The translations under genes were made by a program, and so were the position numbers. The notes below the pieces were generated by a model. That model was not told where the DNA came from. It saw nothing but the letters and a program-made list of their open reading frames with translations, and searched no databases. Below are positions 15,740 to 17,331 of a DNA stretch of 17,331 bases, piece after piece. Numbering within the stretch: the stretch's first letter is position 1; each line of letters begins with the position of its first letter. The stretch is from DAOTUB01 sp034437455 (lineage in GTDB: Bacteria > Chloroflexota > Anaerolineae > B4-G1): the NCBI GenBank assembly GCA_034437455.1, contig DAOTUB010000057.1, positions 1 through 17,331 on the forward strand, read 5' to 3'.

Positions 15740-17331
15740 ATGAGTGAAGTAGATATCGCTCGCACGCTTTTTTTGGCGAACAAAGCCCTGCAGGAGGATC
15801 GTTGGGGAGAGGCGCGTTGGCTTTGCCAGCAGATTCTCAAGGTCCAGCCCAACCAGCCTGACGTTTTGTGGGCGCTCAGGCGTCTCGATCGATTGGAAAT
15901 CACAGACGGTGATGTGCGTGGCCTGATTCAGACCGGGGATGATCACTTCCAGGTTGGTAATTATGGGGCAGCGCTGGATGCGTATGTCCAGGCCCTCAAC
16001 CGGGCGGGACAGGCCGGGATATTCAAGCATCATGCCCAGTTGGAGAAAAAACGTAACCAGGCTCGCAAGCTGGCTGCCTGGCAGGCCAGAATCAAGCGCA
16101 CATTGGACGAAGCGCAAGCGTTGGAACGCCAGGGAAATTGGGAAATTGCTCGTCAACAGCTAGACCGCCTGATCGAAGAAGTTCCCACGGGGTCATACTA
16201 CGACGAGATGGCTGCTCCGCTCCGTCAAGCCCTCAGTGAGGCCGAGCGTCAGGCTGGCGCTGACGCCCTCTACCGGGAGGCGAAGGAAGCGTTCCAGTCC
16301 CAGGACTTTGAGCGGGGCGTCCGCCTGGCCAAGGCGATCTCTGAAGACTCGCCCCGCTACGACGAGGCCCAGCGACTGCTGACCCAGGCCAAGAGCTTTC
16401 GCCGGCACTATATCCTGCCGGCGATGGAGCGGGCCGAGGCGGCCTTCCAGGAAGAACGCTGGGCCGACGCATTTGACGAACTGGATCGCCTGCGGAACGA
16501 CTACCCCGGAAACCCCGCCTGGCAGCAGCTCTGGCTGCAGGTGGGCATGGCCCACGGGCAGCAGGCGTTGGACGCCGGTCGCCAGGCGAACGGGCAGGGG
16601 GACGTCGCAGGCTTTCAGGCCGCCCAACACCATTTCGAGCAGGCCCACCAGGCTTTCGAAAAGATGTTGGAGGTCTACCCCACTCACGCTACAGCCCCTC
16701 TCATGCGGGACAAAGCCGTTGATCTGATGCAGGTTGCCATCAGGGAGGCCCAGGCGCGCGCTGCTTGGAACGCCGGACGACGGGAGGAGGCTTTGGCTGC
16801 GCTGGACGCAGCGCGCGGTCGGATCGAGCGGGCCAAGGAAGAGGGGCGGGACTATCTGGCTGTCGCAGCGGTGGTGGAGGGGATGCACGGCGCGTTGGAA
16901 CGGGAGATCGCGCGCATCGCTGACGAGGAGCGCCGCCTGCTGGATGGTCAGCGGCTGCTGGACGACCGGCGGTGGGAGGAGGCGGCGAACTGCTTCCGCC
17001 AAACGCTCAACGCGTTGCAGGAGGAGCACCGGCGCCAGGCCGTCGAGGGGTTGAACGCGGCCGAGTTGCACATCCGGCGTTTTGAGCAAGAGATAGCGCG
17101 GGGGCAAGCGGCAGCCGATGCTGGGGCGGCAGTGAAGGCGTTCCAGGCGGCCTACGAGCGCTGGCCGAGCGGGCCGGGTGTGATCCAGGCGCTGGAGGAG
17201 GCGCTGATGCAGGCCGGGCGGGCGGCGCGGGACGGGGGGAGGCAGAAGGAGGCGGTTGGCTACTTTAACCGCGTGCTGGCGCTCAACCCAGAGAACCGAC
17301 AGGCGGAGCGCGAGATCCGGGGGTTCGAGGA
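15740..17331 (+). CDS. Giant TPR/coiled-coil scaffold protein, N-terminal part (runs off the right edge)
   Basis: The ATG at 15740 has GGAG at 15727-15730 with 9-nt spacing. The frame stays open to the edge (530 complete codons) and continues in phase into the frame at base 2 if the ends are joined: base 17207 equals base 5 and lies 489 codons after the start. The N-terminus (MSEVDIARTLFLANKALQED) has no signal peptide. TPR-like hairpins begin at once ('EDRWGEARWLCQQILKVQPNQ', 'QVGNYGAALDAYVQALNRAG') and continue, with Gln/Glu/Arg-rich coiled-coil-like stretches. If the molecule is not circular, this is the start of a separate paralogous TPR gene. The role is protein scaffolding, by family. 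It directly follows the membrane nuclease gene, a likely binding partner. Confidence 0.9.
   Translation, partial: MSEVDIARTLFLANKALQEDRWGEARWLCQQILKVQPNQPDVLWALRRLDRLEITDGDVRGLIQTGDDHFQVGNYGAALDAYVQALNRAGQAGIFKHHAQLEKKRNQARKLAAWQARIKRTLDEAQALERQGNWEIARQQLDRLIEEVPTGSYYDEMAAPLRQALSEAERQAGADALYREAKEAFQSQDFERGVRLAKAISEDSPRYDEAQRLLTQAKSFRRHYILPAMERAEAAFQEERWADAFDELDRLRNDYPGNPAWQQLWLQVGMAHGQQALDAGRQANGQGDVAGFQAAQHHFEQAHQAFEKMLEVYPTHATAPLMRDKAVDLMQVAIREAQARAAWNAGRREEALAALDAARGRIERAKEEGRDYLAVAAVVEGMHGALEREIARIADEERRLLDGQRLLDDRRWEEAANCFRQTLNALQEEHRRQAVEGLNAAELHIRRFEQEIARGQAAADAGAAVKAFQAAYERWPSGPGVIQALEEALMQAGRAARDGGRQKEAVGYFNRVLALNPENRQAEREIRGFE
17203..17331. repeat. Right copy of the 129-bp exact terminal direct repeat
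   Basis: This copy is identical to bases 1-129. Removing one copy gives a 17,202-bp unit. The base before it (17202) cannot be compared because nothing precedes base 1, so 129 bp is the visible length set by the window edges. Confidence 0.97.

Overview
The window is a GC-rich bacterial sequence with genes on the + strand only. Proline/threonine-rich 'TPTATPT' spacers join domains to membrane anchors, and vWA, TPR and SH3-like modules are abundant. That style is common in Chloroflexota (Anaerolineae and relatives), so this is my best guess for the host; no marker gene confirms it. I see no rRNA, tRNA, CRISPR array, transposase, integrase or replication gene.

The first 129 bases (1-129) are identical to the last 129 (17203-17331), and the match ends exactly at both window edges. 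This is how a circular assembly contig looks; the unit would be 17,202 bp. The gene running off the right edge (from 15740) re-enters at the left edge in the same frame and stops at 5977. It would then be one giant TPR protein of 2,479 residues. Tandem copies, or two paralogous genes flanking the region, are alternatives.

Layout in window order: C-terminal part of the giant TPR protein (to 5977); a TPR / one-TM / PT-linker / SH3-like protein (5980-7089); a calcineurin-like metallophosphoesterase (7086-8090); a vWA lipoprotein (8108-10177); a four-TM protein with a beta-rich ectodomain (10177-11184); the only sizeable non-coding gap (11185-11368); a membrane vWA protein with intact MIDAS (11369-12643); a vWA / TM / GNAT-like fusion (12645-14558); a four-TM protein with a PD-(D/E)XK nuclease-like domain (14573-15727); and the N-terminal part of the giant TPR protein (15740 to the end). 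Genes are separated by a few bases or overlap, with clear Shine-Dalgarno sequences, so they look like one operon. Read as a circle it begins after the 184-bp gap and returns to it.

Taken together, the genes suggest a surface-to-cytoplasm apparatus. Three vWA proteins and the beta-rich membrane protein would face outward. The SH3-like/TPR protein would cross the membrane. The giant TPR protein would be the cytosolic scaffold. The phosphoesterase, the GNAT-like domain and the tethered nuclease-like domain would be the enzymatic outputs. No MoxR, STAND, kinase or other P-loop NTPase is encoded, unlike the well-known vWA-MoxR systems. I do not recognise this combination as a named system; its function (defence, stress sensing or envelope organisation) is inference.
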